Assembly: GCA_914767885.1 (NCBI GenBank)
Contig: CAJZBQ010000039.1
Span: forward strand, 1 to 64,000
Reading direction: 5' to 3'
DNA: 64,000 nt
Origin: Blepharisma stoltei
Taxonomy: Eukaryota > Ciliophora > Heterotrichea > Heterotrichida > Blepharismidae
In this document: piece by piece, positions 12,715 to 24,800 of the stretch
Layout: every line of letters begins with the position of its first letter
Position numbering within the stretch: position 1 is the stretch's first letter
The notes under the pieces: generated by a model
Seen by the model: the letters and a program-made list of their open reading frames with translations, nothing else
Databases searched by the model: none
What the model was told of the DNA's origin: nothing
Made by a program: the position numbers and the translations under genes

Positions 12715-15700
12715 ATGAATATCATTCCCAAAAAGTCAAAGTCTAATGATCTGATTTCAAACAAGAAATCGTATACAGCCTCAAAAAAGCTATGAATATT
12801 CATATTGGATTGCTTGATAGAATTATTTAGTCCTCAACTTTCCTCAAAATTCCCTTATAAACAGCAGATAGCCATAGAAGCCATAAAAGACTTAATTGTC
12901 ACTGCTCAAATTGTTTCAATTTCCTGATACCCAAGCATGCCAATTCACAACTGAGACTCACACTCACAGTTTTGAAGATCATTATTAATTTTAAACTATG
13001 ACAACCTATGCAATTATTTTGGCTTATATAGTATATGCTACGTCATTGAATTTTCTTTATTATTTTATGCCATTTTTGTAACAATTTTATGCTGCATCCT
13101 TAAATATTTTTGCCGAAGCCTTCCATTAATATTTCTTCACATAGCGAAAAAAATAATCAATGCTCTCACATCAATTCTCTTTATTCCATTTTTACTCATT
13201 CCAATTGTTGTTTTTAAATATTCGACATTTCATAATAATCAAGTCCAAGAATATAGTGCAAATGATATATCAAAATATGATTATGGAAGCTATGGAACTG
13301 TTTTAAGCCCTTTTGTTTTGATTATCTTAATTATGATGGCTTTTATCAATGAGCTGTTTACTGCTGATTTAAAGCATTCAGAGTCAGACATAAATATAAG
13401 AGCGAGGTCGAATTCTTTATGAGATTTATTATGAATACTACTTTGCATAATTCAATGTTTACTATACGTATTTATGGATACGCACTTGTATATTCACTAT
13501 TTAATTATATCTTTAGTTATGAACTTATATTTATTTTATTTAGGGTTGAAGTTTTTGCATTATTATAAACCAACAGGAATGCTAATTAAAATCTGTAAAG
13601 TTGGCACAATTTGTATTGTCAAATTATTTTTTATGCTTGGCTATGCAATGGATGATCCTGCATCTCTTCCTCTCCTTAGCATATTTATATCACCTTTATT
13701 TTCTATATATATGATCTATTTTGTCAACAAAAAATATTCGAAACTAAAAAGAATAACAAATTGCCCATTAAATCAATTTGCTTTTGAGCGTGCCTTTAGG
13801 CACTATTTGATAGATAGCAAATGCAATAATAAAGAGGAAATCATTAGAGCATTTTGCCAATGTTCTATTCAGAACGGTTTTAAATATAATGCCCTTTTTG
13901 TTATATGAGAAGTCAATTTTATCAGTCATATAGTCAAAAATCAAAGATTAGCAAGAGTAAAACTTGTAAAAACGGCATATTTGCCATCAAATGCCGAAGG
14001 AGTTATCCAGAAACAAAAATTATTAAAATATTTGCTCCCCCCTCCGCGAACGAACAAAACAAAACCATTAGAAAAATCCACCCTCTGCGAATGAAAAAAA
14101 AAATTGATATGTAAGTGATAATTAGTATATTGAAATCTCTAGCTAATTCTGTTTAATTTTAAACAGTTTGCATTTTAAAACATAAATTTTACAAATTAAA
14201 TTAATATTTGCTTTCCAATTTTTGCGAATTTGGATTTTTTTTAAATTTTGAAGAAAAAAGCATTTATATATGATTTTTAAAAAAAATAAATTAATCCCCT
14301 CCGTCTCCGTGAGCAAACAAAATTTTTTGTTCGCTCATGAAGGAGGGGAGTTAGAAGATGAATTATCCAGAAAATGGCCAGAAATTGACCATTTAGAATA
14401 TTTAACTAATTGTGAGGAAGTGAAAAAGCTTGATGAGGAATTCTGTATTATTTTAATGGATTTTTGAGCAGAAATTATTGATAAAACCTCAAAAATATCT
14501 AGAATCTGTAATTTTACTAATTCTTTCGTGTCCAAGGCAAGTAAAATTTTAAAAAACTCAATTTGCTGACTATTTATCTAATTTAAATATAATAAAATAA
14601 GATTTCTAAGATTTAATGGATTTAGAAAAAGTTCTTTACAGCATTCTATATTAATAAAATTTATAAAAGAATTCCCAGTATCACGAAAAGGATTAATTTC
14701 CAAAAAATAGGATTTTTTCAATAGTTGCTGGTTGAAGTAATAGAATTTTTGATCTCTCATGCAAAATAAAAGCGCTTTATCTTAGTCTTATACACAAAAA
14801 TAAACACTCTGAAGTGCTTGATTTATATGGGATGTTTTTAATAAATATTCTTGGGGAAAATGATGAAGGAAATTTGATTTTGCAAAGAAAGCAAAGTATT
14901 AAAAAAATTAAATCAGGCATGGGAGATTTCGGAAAACCTTTAGAAGTTACGGAGCATACAGGCTTCATATTAATATCAACCGAGCCTGACTCTTTTGGAG
15001 CTATTTCTTATATGAATGAAGAAGCTGCTTCAACCCTAAAAGTTTCATCCCTCGACATAGTTGGCGCTGATTTTGGTATTTTTATCCCTAAGCCTTTTTC
15101 CTTGATTCATAAAGACAAAATGAAAGAATTTTATCTCAATTGTAAGACAACTTCGATTCACAAGCCTCAGCCTTTGCCATTTTTGGATTCTACTGGACAT
15201 ATTATTGAGTGCATGAACTCAATAAGAATAGTAGCTTTCAATGATAAAGCCTATTATATGGTTTCTTTTTCTAAGTTTAAATCATCGAGGCAATCAATAC
15301 TTATATCTGAAGATGGGTTTATTTATAGCCATACTGCAAAATTATCAACCTGAATTGAGTCAAAGATCAGTGACTTTCAGGACATGCATATATCTGAACT
15401 ATCTTTTGGGATTGATTTAAGGAAGTTAAAGACATTTGAGCCAGCTATCATTCAGCTGAAGCATAAAAGAATAGCGTTAGTATTCATAGTAAAAACAATA
15501 AAAGAAACTAAAATAAACAATATTTTAGTGCTAAGAGATCAGAATGAAATAAAGCAATGGTTAAACAAAAATTGTGAAGAAAAAAATGGATTTTGTGATT
15601 ATGATATGCCTAGCATCATAGAAGGTATTGAAGCATTTGCTACTGACCAAAATGCACAGTTAGATTATTTCGAAGAAAAAAACATTATGGATAATTCTCA

Positions 15701-17653
15701 TGAAGAAAGCAGTTTTGATAAAAAATATCTGTACCAAGCTAACATAAGCAGCTTTTCCCAAAGTTCTACTACGGATCGTAAATTATATATAGAAAATGCA
15801 AATAGATTTATAAATGGCACTATTGCTGCTATAAAAGATTTTAAATGAATTTTGCTATTCACTGTACTTTTCACTTAGGTTATTTCTATGGTTGGGACAA
15901 ATATTGGGATTTTGATATATATGGTAGATGATATTACTCATACAGACTCTTTAGAAACATTTCACCATCTTGGGCAGATCATGATTTATATTAGTTCAAT
16001 TAGTGGCTTATCTAGGTCAATTGATTTAGGATTAACTAGAGGAATAGCAGGGCTGGCCAAAAATTTAGAGTATTTAGAAAACAATGTAAAAGCTTTGAGC
16101 GACTTAAAAACTACAATCCTTGATGATAAATCAAGGTGGAATTATTGTGTTAGCTCAGATATTGTAGTAAAAAATATAATTCCAGTATGAGAATTTGAAA
16201 GGGATGATTTTAAATTGCAAAAATATAATCTTTATGACACTGTTTCTCTATTTATCGAGCATGTAATTTTTATTCAGGAGAAAGGCTTATTAGAAGATGC
16301 TAGACAAAAAGATATTGACTATAGAAATCATTTAAAATGGCTTATGATTAATAGTCTAAGTTTTTCGTATCATTACATTGAAAATGCTTTATCAGATTTA
16401 GTTGATTGTGAAACGAATAGAGTTGAAGAAACCAGCATAAGAATTAATTCGCTTTTGATGCTTGGAATATTTATTCTTATGATTTGTTTAGGCATTCTTC
16501 TTTATTTTATTGCTTTTTTAAAAGTTCATTATGAAAAATTTTGGAATTTTATTAAAAAAACTGTTGTAGCAAATTATCTTTTTATTAGACAAGCTTCTTT
16601 GGATCGACTTGTATCAGTACATGGATCTGATTTAGGCCAAGACTATAGCTTTACTCAAAAGCCTGCTGCAACAAAGAATTTTTATATAAAAACGACACTC
16701 TCATGGAAATTCATATGGAGATTAAGTTTTCTAGGTGTTGTTTCCTTATCTTTCTATTTATTGATATTGCTTTATTTTTATAAGGACTGCGAAATCTATA
16801 TGATAAATCGTCCAAAGCTTCTTCAGACCCTAAACATTCGCCGATCTCTTTTATCACAAATTGGCTTTTATGCTAGAGATGCCTATCGTCCTATTGCCAT
16901 AGGTTACTATCCAAACTCCTATAGTTTTGCAAACTCAAGTTCAGAGTTTCCTAGCTTAATTTCTTATTATAAAACCCATAGCTATGCGCTGTGCGAAAGT
17001 AATTTTAAGAGTTTGATTTCTCATAAACTAGGGAAAAATTTCTATGAGTCAGCTAAATATTCAGAATATGTCTTGGACTTCGGGATTAGGGCAGCTATAA
17101 ATATTTTTCATTTTGACTCTTACTATATTGGCAATAGTGCTTTTATATCTGGAAAAGAATATTCTGATTATATTTCGCATTTTATGGTTTTGCAAGATGC
17201 GCTTGCTGATGCATTTGATATGGCGAATACAAGCTCTAAGCAAGTTATTTCTGGCCAATTAAATTTGATTATATGGGTCACTGCTATTTTTTCTGCTGGT
17301 TTGGTTTTATTATAGTCCAGGAGCTTATAGCTCACCCTGGGCTACCGATCGAGCTTCAACTCGTGGATTTGGTTCGGCTTCAAAAGTTGCCAAAACCAAC
17401 TCAACATGTTAATAAATAACAAATAATGCACACTTGCTAACTCGTGGATTTGGTTTGGCAACTTTTGAAGTCGGATTAATTCCACGAGTTGAGGCTCCGA
17501 TGGTGGCCCAGGGCGAACTATAAACCTTTCTGGGCTATATATTTAGCTTATTTTTTGCCTTTTTTCGAAAAGCAAACATATTTCTTGAGAAAAATGAAAA
17601 TTTTGCCAAAAATGATTCTAATGAGTGAAAAAGACTTTAAAACAAAATTTTAA
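12715..17653 (+). CDS. TmcB-like multi-pass membrane protein with PAS-like region
   Basis: The start is ATG 12715. After removing three eliminated segments and one 15-nt intron the frame is 1405 codons, ending TAA 17651-17653. The N-terminus has the family look (WYPSMPIHNWDSHSQFW, then NYDNLCNYFGLYS), followed by six or more hydrophobic helices to about residue 340. The middle has soluble segments with Trp codons written TGA, including a PAS-like stretch near 14995-15240 (SYMNEEAASTLKVSSLDIVG, STGHIIECMNSIRIV). The C-terminal half again has membrane helices (15880-16190, 16460-16520, 16700-16780, 17260-17320). Ciliates carry large families of such TmcB/PAS proteins, proposed to be sensory. 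The ligand is unknown. Confidence 0.8.
14032..14353. mobile_element. Family A element inside the TmcB-like gene
   Basis: Ends CTCCCCCCTCCGCGAACGAAC and (inverted) TCATGAAGGAGGGGAG, with a second hairpin pair inside the right end (CCGTGAGCAAACAAAATTTT). Flanks are TTG on the left and TTA on the right, both Leu codons. Excision joins ...KLLKYL to EDELSRKWPEIDH in frame. The interior matches the other family A copies (GATAATTAGTATATTGAAATC). Confidence 0.8.
14577..14739. other. Candidate TA-bounded IES, 163 bp
   Basis: The TmcB-like frame ends at TAA after ...NSICWLFI and resumes as NRIFDLSCKIKALYLSL. Joining TA 14575-14576 to TA 14738-14739 restores the frame and keeps the whole gene divisible by three. 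There are no terminal inverted repeats. A neighbouring TA (14741-14742) would also work, so the right boundary is uncertain by 3 bp. Confidence 0.55.
15864..15878 (+). other. 15-nt spliceosomal intron
   Basis: GTACTTTTCACTTAG, with GT...AG ends. It contains an in-frame TAG if retained; removal joins WILLFT to VISMVGTNIG. Confidence 0.85.
17313..17539. mobile_element. TA-bounded IES with long terminal inverted repeats, 227 bp
   Basis: The left end TATAGTCCAGGAGCTTATAG, continuing CTCACCCTGGGC, is repeated inverted at the right end as TATAGCCCAGAAAGGTTTAT then AGTTCGCCCTGGGC. The repeats extend through CTTCAACTCGTGGA. It is GC-richer than its surroundings. Retained, it stops the TmcB-like protein at TAG 17313-17315. 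Removed between TA 17311-17312 and TA 17538-17539, the frame continues 38 codons (starting YLAYFLPFFEKQ) to a TAA. Confidence 0.85.
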
Positions 17654-18846
17654 TCTTTTAGTTCCCAAAGCTTTATAGCTATAATAATTATAAGCAATAA
17701 TTTTAAAAAAATAATAAAAGCTTTAGTTATTTTTTTGTTTTATATTGAAATAGAAATTTATTTCCAACTATTTTTTATAAAATACAATTTCGATGCTTTA
17801 GCTGAATACTATTTTTAAAATATCTAATTTATAGAATCATAAAATAAACAGATATTTATAATAAATATTGATATCCACGAAAGGAAAACCCCTTTCACGA
17901 ACAAAGAGCAATTGTTTATATCATAATATTCAAAAAGGATCGACTATTTATAGATTGAAGCTAAGCAATAGGGACTTTTATAAATAATTTTGAAATAAGC
18001 CTAGGTTCTTCGGCATTTTCCAACGAAGCAATGATAATTTTTCTCAAAGATATTTTTAAAAATTATGATTTAAAATACTTTGAAACAGCTTAATGCAATT
18101 CTATTGTTTTAAAATGTTGTCAAAGGTAAGAAGAAAAAAAATTGTTTTGAGCAATTAAAATCCAAAGAAGCACCTTTAATTTTATTTAAAAGATATAGTG
18201 AGAGCGAGCCATATGCTTATTTTTAAATTGAGGATGGAAAAGTTTATTATAGAGCAATTTGCAATATAAATAGTTAAAAATTATTATTTTACTCTTATAC
18301 CTACTAGTAGGCAAAATTATTACTTGCTCGATAAAAAGCATTTTTGACTTAATTCATTTAATAATATCAAATAGCCACAAATTATTCACTGTCTAGCTCG
18401 AAATGTGAGAAAGGATTTTTTTTAAATTTAAAAAAAAATTAATTATAAATAAAATTTAAAAATTTTTTGCAAGCTTGCAGAGGAGGAAGTTACAGAGGGT
18501 TTTAGGGAGGAACTTATTATTTTTGCTTTTATTGAATCAGTTTTATATAAGAAGTTAAGGACTATTTTTTATATTCTCAATAATTTTTACAAAAATTTAT
18601 TAGAATTGCTACTAGATTGTGAGTATTCCTGTTAAGTGTTTTTGCAAGAATAAATCTCAGGAGAAGTGCAATGGCATGAAATTAACTTTACGCCTACGCT
18701 TTGTATCGAAGCATTTTTTCATATTTGATTTATTTGCAAAAAGCCGTTTTATATTTACATTAAAACCAACCTAAAATATTAACTTATTTATTATAATAGA
18801 AATTCTGTAAAATAAGATATAATAAAAAATTTATGATCAAAAATAC
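17654..18846. other. AT-rich intergenic region
   Basis: This lies between two convergent genes. I see no gene. A short palindrome-like motif (CACGAAAGGAAAACCCCTTTCACG, about 17877-17900) may be a decayed element end. From about 18465 the sequence is the duplicated 3' flank shared with 7015-7375. Confidence 0.5.
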
Positions 18847-21800
18847 TTAATAACTTTCTTGGTTTTGAGCTGTGCTCTTAAAAGAAACATCTAAAATTGG
18901 AGCATACTCTCTGCTCAACCGCCTTTCTGGCATACTCTTAGAAATGCTTTGCTTTCTCTCCCCCAAATTAGAGCCCGATCTTGCAATAAGATTTTTTCTT
19001 CTCTTATTCAAAGATTCCCTTCTCCCTTTATTACTAAAATCAAATTCGGTAATCCCAGTCTGAATATCAAGAACATGGCTCCATGACAAAATGACTGTGG
19101 ATTTTTGACAGTGTACATTTCATCGAAATCTATTTGGTCGAAAATTTTTTGCCAAAAATTTTTCGATGAAATCGACACTATCAAAAAGGCAAAGTCATTT
19201 GACCTGCACCCCAAGAACATTCCTCAAATCAGCGCTTCTTAGCTTGATCAACTCATCATCGTTTGCAGAGTCTTGATTTGCAATGTCAATTGGCAGGCCA
19301 TCATGCTTGACAATTCTCTTCTCTATTTCTTCAAAGACATCAGGGTATTTTTCAAATGACTTCATTAAATCTTTTTTGTCTAAAGAATAAGTATAGCACA
19401 TGCTTTTTGCAATAACTGAAAATGTCGACTTCACTGACGTTAAAAATTCCAAATCGCCAATAAGAGATCCTTTTCTGAGGGTTTTCAAGATCGTTTTGCC
19501 ATTGGCAGATATCAAAGCAATTGATCCTTCAATAATAAAGAAAATTTCATCACATGATTTTTCTTTATGAATAATATAGTCTTTTGGCAAGAAAAACTTG
19601 GGCTTTAAATATATTGAAATCTGCTCAAAAAACTTTCGTGAATCTTCAAACTGAAAATATGGGACTTTTTCAAGAATAGATCGACTGCATTCGAAAATTA
19701 TGGACTTTGAAATGTTTCGAGGCAGGTATAAAAAGAGATTTCTATAGTCAACAGACCCATAGACAACATTCAAAGACGTTGTAAATGCATGATAAGATTC
19801 CAATTTCTTTATTAAACTATGGAACTTTTCTGAAGAGCTAGCTACACACATTGGAGATTTCAGTTTTTCTATATAATACTTCAAGTCAGATTGAGGAGTG
19901 GCAACCGCAGTTGCCATCAGCCCAAAAATGACAGCGTTCATCATATCTCCGAAGAAAATAAAAAAAATGGTTCAAATTCTTTCAGAATCGTTTGCCTCAA
20001 GCATGAATCCACCATATCCAGTGCAAGTGAGAATATTCAGCACATGGAAAAGCGCTCAACTATACTGGTTCCCAGTTTCTGAATCTTGAAGATCATTATC
20101 TTTCACCCATGAAGAGTATCTTTCATTAAGGCTATAATAGAAAAATGAACAGCTCATAAAATGAATTAAGGCCAATACACAAATCATGGTTTCCAAAAAT
20201 TTCAATTGGGCTGAAAACTGTCTCAACCGATTTCTTATTTTAGCAAACAATGCTATAAGTCTAAAAGTAGCCACAAGCCTCAGCAGCCTTAAGAGGGTAA
20301 TTAACACTATAGGATCTTCAATCTGCTCACTCGCAAAAATTATATTGAATGGCGATAATGAAAAGATATCTAAAGCAAAGCAAAGAGAAGATTCTTTGTA
20401 AACTTTATCTGTCCCACTTCAAAAAAAATAATTCTTGAAGTTAACAAAAATAAAAGCTGCAGAGACCAATAGGCTAATAATTTCTATTCCAAATAGAAAT
20501 CAATTGTACTCCATTTCAAACCCAATTTCTAAGGGCAACTCAAAAAGAATGTAGGTAAGAAAAAACATATATAGAAATGTAACAGAGTATCATGCATTAG
20601 ATGATAGCTTTAGAAGTTCTTCAGATATAATTGCTTCCAGCAGCTTCTGGATATTAGCGTAGTATTTTTTTGAGATTTCTGGACAGTTATGAATCTTTGA
20701 GTTTATTTTTTCAAAAGAATTAATGGCTTCATCTAAAGTGTCTGAAGAAAAAGTGGCTATTAGCCTATTTTTTGCGAGCTCAGTTATGCTGCTGTATCAC
20801 TCTGGATAAGCTTCTCTTACTCCCCCCCCCTTAAATTGGAACTAAAAATTTTGTGTTCCAATTTAAAGGGGGGTTAATAAAAATTTTTTTAAAAAAAAAA
20901 AATCATTATAAAAATTTTTTATACAAAAAAAATTCAAAAATTTATCGAATTAGATTAATAAATTTGTTTAATAAAATGCTATTTACTCTTTATCCTTTAA
21001 AAAAAAGCAAGATATAACTAAAATTTTATTATTAATTAATACGCCACTATTAATTGGTATCAAAACTATTTACACAAAAAATTATTATTTTTATTGATAA
21101 AAAAAATTTAAAAAAAAAATTTTAGAAAATTTATTAATCAAAGTGCTAATTTTGTTGTTTAAATAGATGTTATTTATACTCTATTCTTTAAAATAAAGCA
21201 AGAGATAAGTAAATTTTGAATTTTTGTAAAGAATTCTTATTGAATTTATATCAAAGCTATTTAAATAAAAAAAATATCATTTTTATCATAAAAAATAAAA
21301 TTTATTTTGACAATTTTTTAAAAAACAAAAATAATTAAATTTTTTTTAAAAATTTACAATTAAGGATAATAAATTTATTTAAATAAGATGCTCTTTATAC
21401 TCTATTCTTTAAACAAGAAGAGCAGGATATAACTAAATTTTTAATTTTATTTAAAAAGAAACATTTAAATTATATCAAAACTTTTTACATAAAAATTATG
21501 ATATATATATAAAATTTTTTATTATAAAATTAAATTTTGTTCCAATTTAAGGGGGGTTAATTTGCCAAAAAAGTGGAAATTTTACCTATATTTTGTTCCA
21601 ATTTAAAGGGGGGGGGAGTTAGGTCCTTGATGCATTTTTCTTCTAAAATTCCTATTTTAGATACTTTTGCTGCAATTATATAAGTTGGACTAGATTTTAT
21701 TAGATCTACCATTGTTGGAATCTCTCCAAAATGATCCCCAGGATAGAGGATTTCTACTGTCTTTTTACCTTTAAAATCGATAACACGCACTTCTCCATCA

Positions 21801-24800
21801 AGAATGATCAATAAATCATTCCTTTTTTCTCCTGCGTCAATAACAGGGTCCCCCGCCAAATAAATTTCGACTTTCAGAAGCCTGAGGATTGATTTTGCCA
21901 AAGGCTCATTAATGCTCCCATCTTGATTTTTAAAGATATTAGCATTCTTAACAGCTTCAGAATATCTATAAAACTGAATATCTGACATCAAGGATGGAGG
22001 AAGCTCTTTTAAGATATTTTCATCATAAATTCCTTTGCTTGATCTCCATAAGTAGTCAAAATAATCATTTATTTTTCCCATAAAAATACTGCCTAGCTGC
22101 TTTTTATCAATAAAATCTTTAACATACCAATAGCTATTTTCGAATGTAAATTTTGGATCAGAGGAACAGAGTTCTGCCACAAGTGAAGTTATGCTCCCAA
22201 ACAAAATTGAGTAAGCAAAAAGTCCTATTAAAAAGACAAAGCAGTTATATGCTTTCTCAGAAGGCGAATTGCTGACGACCCATCCATACCCAGCATGCGA
22301 AACCACAATTGATGACCAATGAAATGCGTGTGTATAGACTGTATCCCTAGTAAGGGGTTCAGAGCTGTTAGTCCTATATTGTTCAGGTTGAGGAGATGGG
22401 ACTCTTGATAATCATGAGTGCATTACATCTTCTCTTTTAGCACATTCTATGAAATAAGATCCACAAAAATGATTTACCATTACATAAACCACCATTACTT
22501 CAAATACTCGAAGATAAGTGAAAATTTTGAAATGCTTCTTTTTCATATAAAAAAAGAAACCTGCGATGTAATAAAATCCTGTCAGTCTAATTGTTGAAAA
22601 TATAGCTACAAGTTCCCTTGGCTCCGTAAGATCACTAGATTTAAAAATTAGGGCAAAGGGAATAGCCAGTATTAAATTGTGGATAAACTTATTGAAAGCT
22701 CTGCTGGGGTTGGAAAATTGGAATCTCTTTTCTTTTGGTAAAGCTGGAATAGATGTGAGAGCACGGCGAAGCTCCAGATAGTAAAGGCTATTGAGAAGAT
22801 ACAGCAAAATAGATAAAATTTCTAAAGCCAGCAAAGCTGGACTATATTCATATTCAAATGCAATTTGGAGAGGAGTAAAAATGAAATTATATAAGTTCAA
22901 GATGAAATATATATAATGTTTGGCAGGAGAACTATAGAGATTGAGAAAACTAAGGCTGATATTTAGCCTCTTGACAATAATTTCGCCTGGTGGAAAGCTT
23001 TGGACTTCTCTGGAAGTCATCATTGTTTCGTTTTCAGCTAGCTCAGACTTTGCTTCTTCTTTTAAATTATTAATGACTGCTTCTTCATCTTTGAGATTAT
23101 TCGGGAACTCCAGGCTTTTCCTTTTTTGAATGATCATCCTGCTCATGTTTTCTCTTTCGTCAGCCAATTTTCTCACCTTAATAGAGAACTCTGGATAAGT
23201 CTCCATGACGAAATTAAAATCATGCTTTAAAAGGACAGCAATAGTCAGATCTGTACTTGCCCTCACTGTCGCTCTCCTTGCAGAAGAAAAATTACTTAAA
23301 AGGGCCATTTCTCCAAAAACAGTGCCTTTGGTCAAAGTATTTAGCACAATCCCAGATGAAATGATTTGGACTTCTCCATCAAGAATAAAATACATTTGGA
23401 GACCAAGTTCGCCTTCAGCTATTATTTGCTCATCTTTACATGCCATTAAAAGCTTGAATTTTTTTACTATAGCTAGAATGGCTCCTTTTTCTTCTTCTGG
23501 GAAAAAGCCTGACTTTATCAAGCCAGAAAATAAATAATACTTTATGTCAGTTCTTAAGGTTTCTGGAAAGTCCTGCATGATTTCTTCGTCGTCACAGCCT
23601 TGGAGCTTGCTTCAGAGTAATTCATAATAATCAAGCACCCTTTTCTTTAGTTCTTTTGAAAGCTTACTATGGTTCATTCAGCTTTTGACAGTCTTCAGCT
23701 TCTTGGTGTGCTCAGTGTAGGTTTTATAATAATTTGAGGCAAGACTTGCAGCCTCACCAATAATAAATGCTGCTAAAATCATAGAAAATACCATAAACAT
23801 GATATTCAAACATTTTTCTGCAACAGTAGGCACTGGTACATCTCCATATGCTCCAGATGTGCTTATTGAATATCCGAAATACAGTAAATTAACGTATTGA
23901 TCGTAAATAGATTAGATTAAGAATCACTAAGGTTATAAGCAGCTGACGCGCTATTTCATCTCCAGTAAAGGTGGCCTGTATTGAGTGCATATACAATCGG
24001 GCGTATGCTGCACTGCTCAGCAAATTCCATCTTCTTGAATTTACTGTTATAGCCCATCTGATCATAAATTCGGTCCCTGGTCAGAGCCATCCTGTTCCAT
24101 GTTTCCGATAGTCCTAATAAGAAAAAAATAGTGGAAGGCAAAACCTGTCGAGCCCATCTGGACAGCAATTCGGGTGAGAACCAAAACTCCTATTTCAGCA
24201 TACTTTCCTTTGATGTGTCATTTCGCTATCCATCTCAATCTGCCTGCATCATATAATACGCCTCAGAGCCCCTATTCCATAAACGTAAACATATTAATTG
24301 ATCGTAAATAGGAATATCTGTAATTATTTTTCCAGGTTCATAATAATTATTTAGTGGAAACTGGCTAATAAAGTTTTGATCATTAAATCTTGCGTCAGGA
24401 TTAGCCCAGTATTGCAGCTTCCCTAAATAATAAGAGATGCATGCAATAAAATGGCTGTAGTAAATTGTAACAATAAAAAGAAGCAGCAGTCTAGAATACG
24501 ACAAGGATGCATGAGAGTGGGATAAAAAACTTTGGGAAAGCTTAAGGATTCGTTTTACTTTGAAGAGTCTCAGAATCCTAAAAAAGGCAGGCACATATTG
24601 AGCTGATCCTAAACCTGTACAGATAAAATCTATTGGAACAAGAGAAACCAAATCTCACCATAAAAATTTATTGACATAATATTTCCTAATAGACGGAATA
24701 TCTTCTATATATGTTCCTAGTTCTGTATATATTGAGGTGTATAAGTGAATAGGTATATCAACTAAATATACAATATAAGCAATAATATCTATTGGGAGCC

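Noticed and set aside
14578-14760. 60-codon minus-strand frame (INPFRDTGNSFINFINIEC)
   Set aside because: It lies almost entirely in the candidate 163-bp IES of the TmcB-like gene on the other strand and has no supporting features; chance is likelier, though not excluded.
19008-19220. 70-codon minus-strand frame ending LVIKGEGNL
   Set aside because: It reads through the 144-bp fold-back insertion in the wrong frame; the channel frame explains the sequence on both sides.
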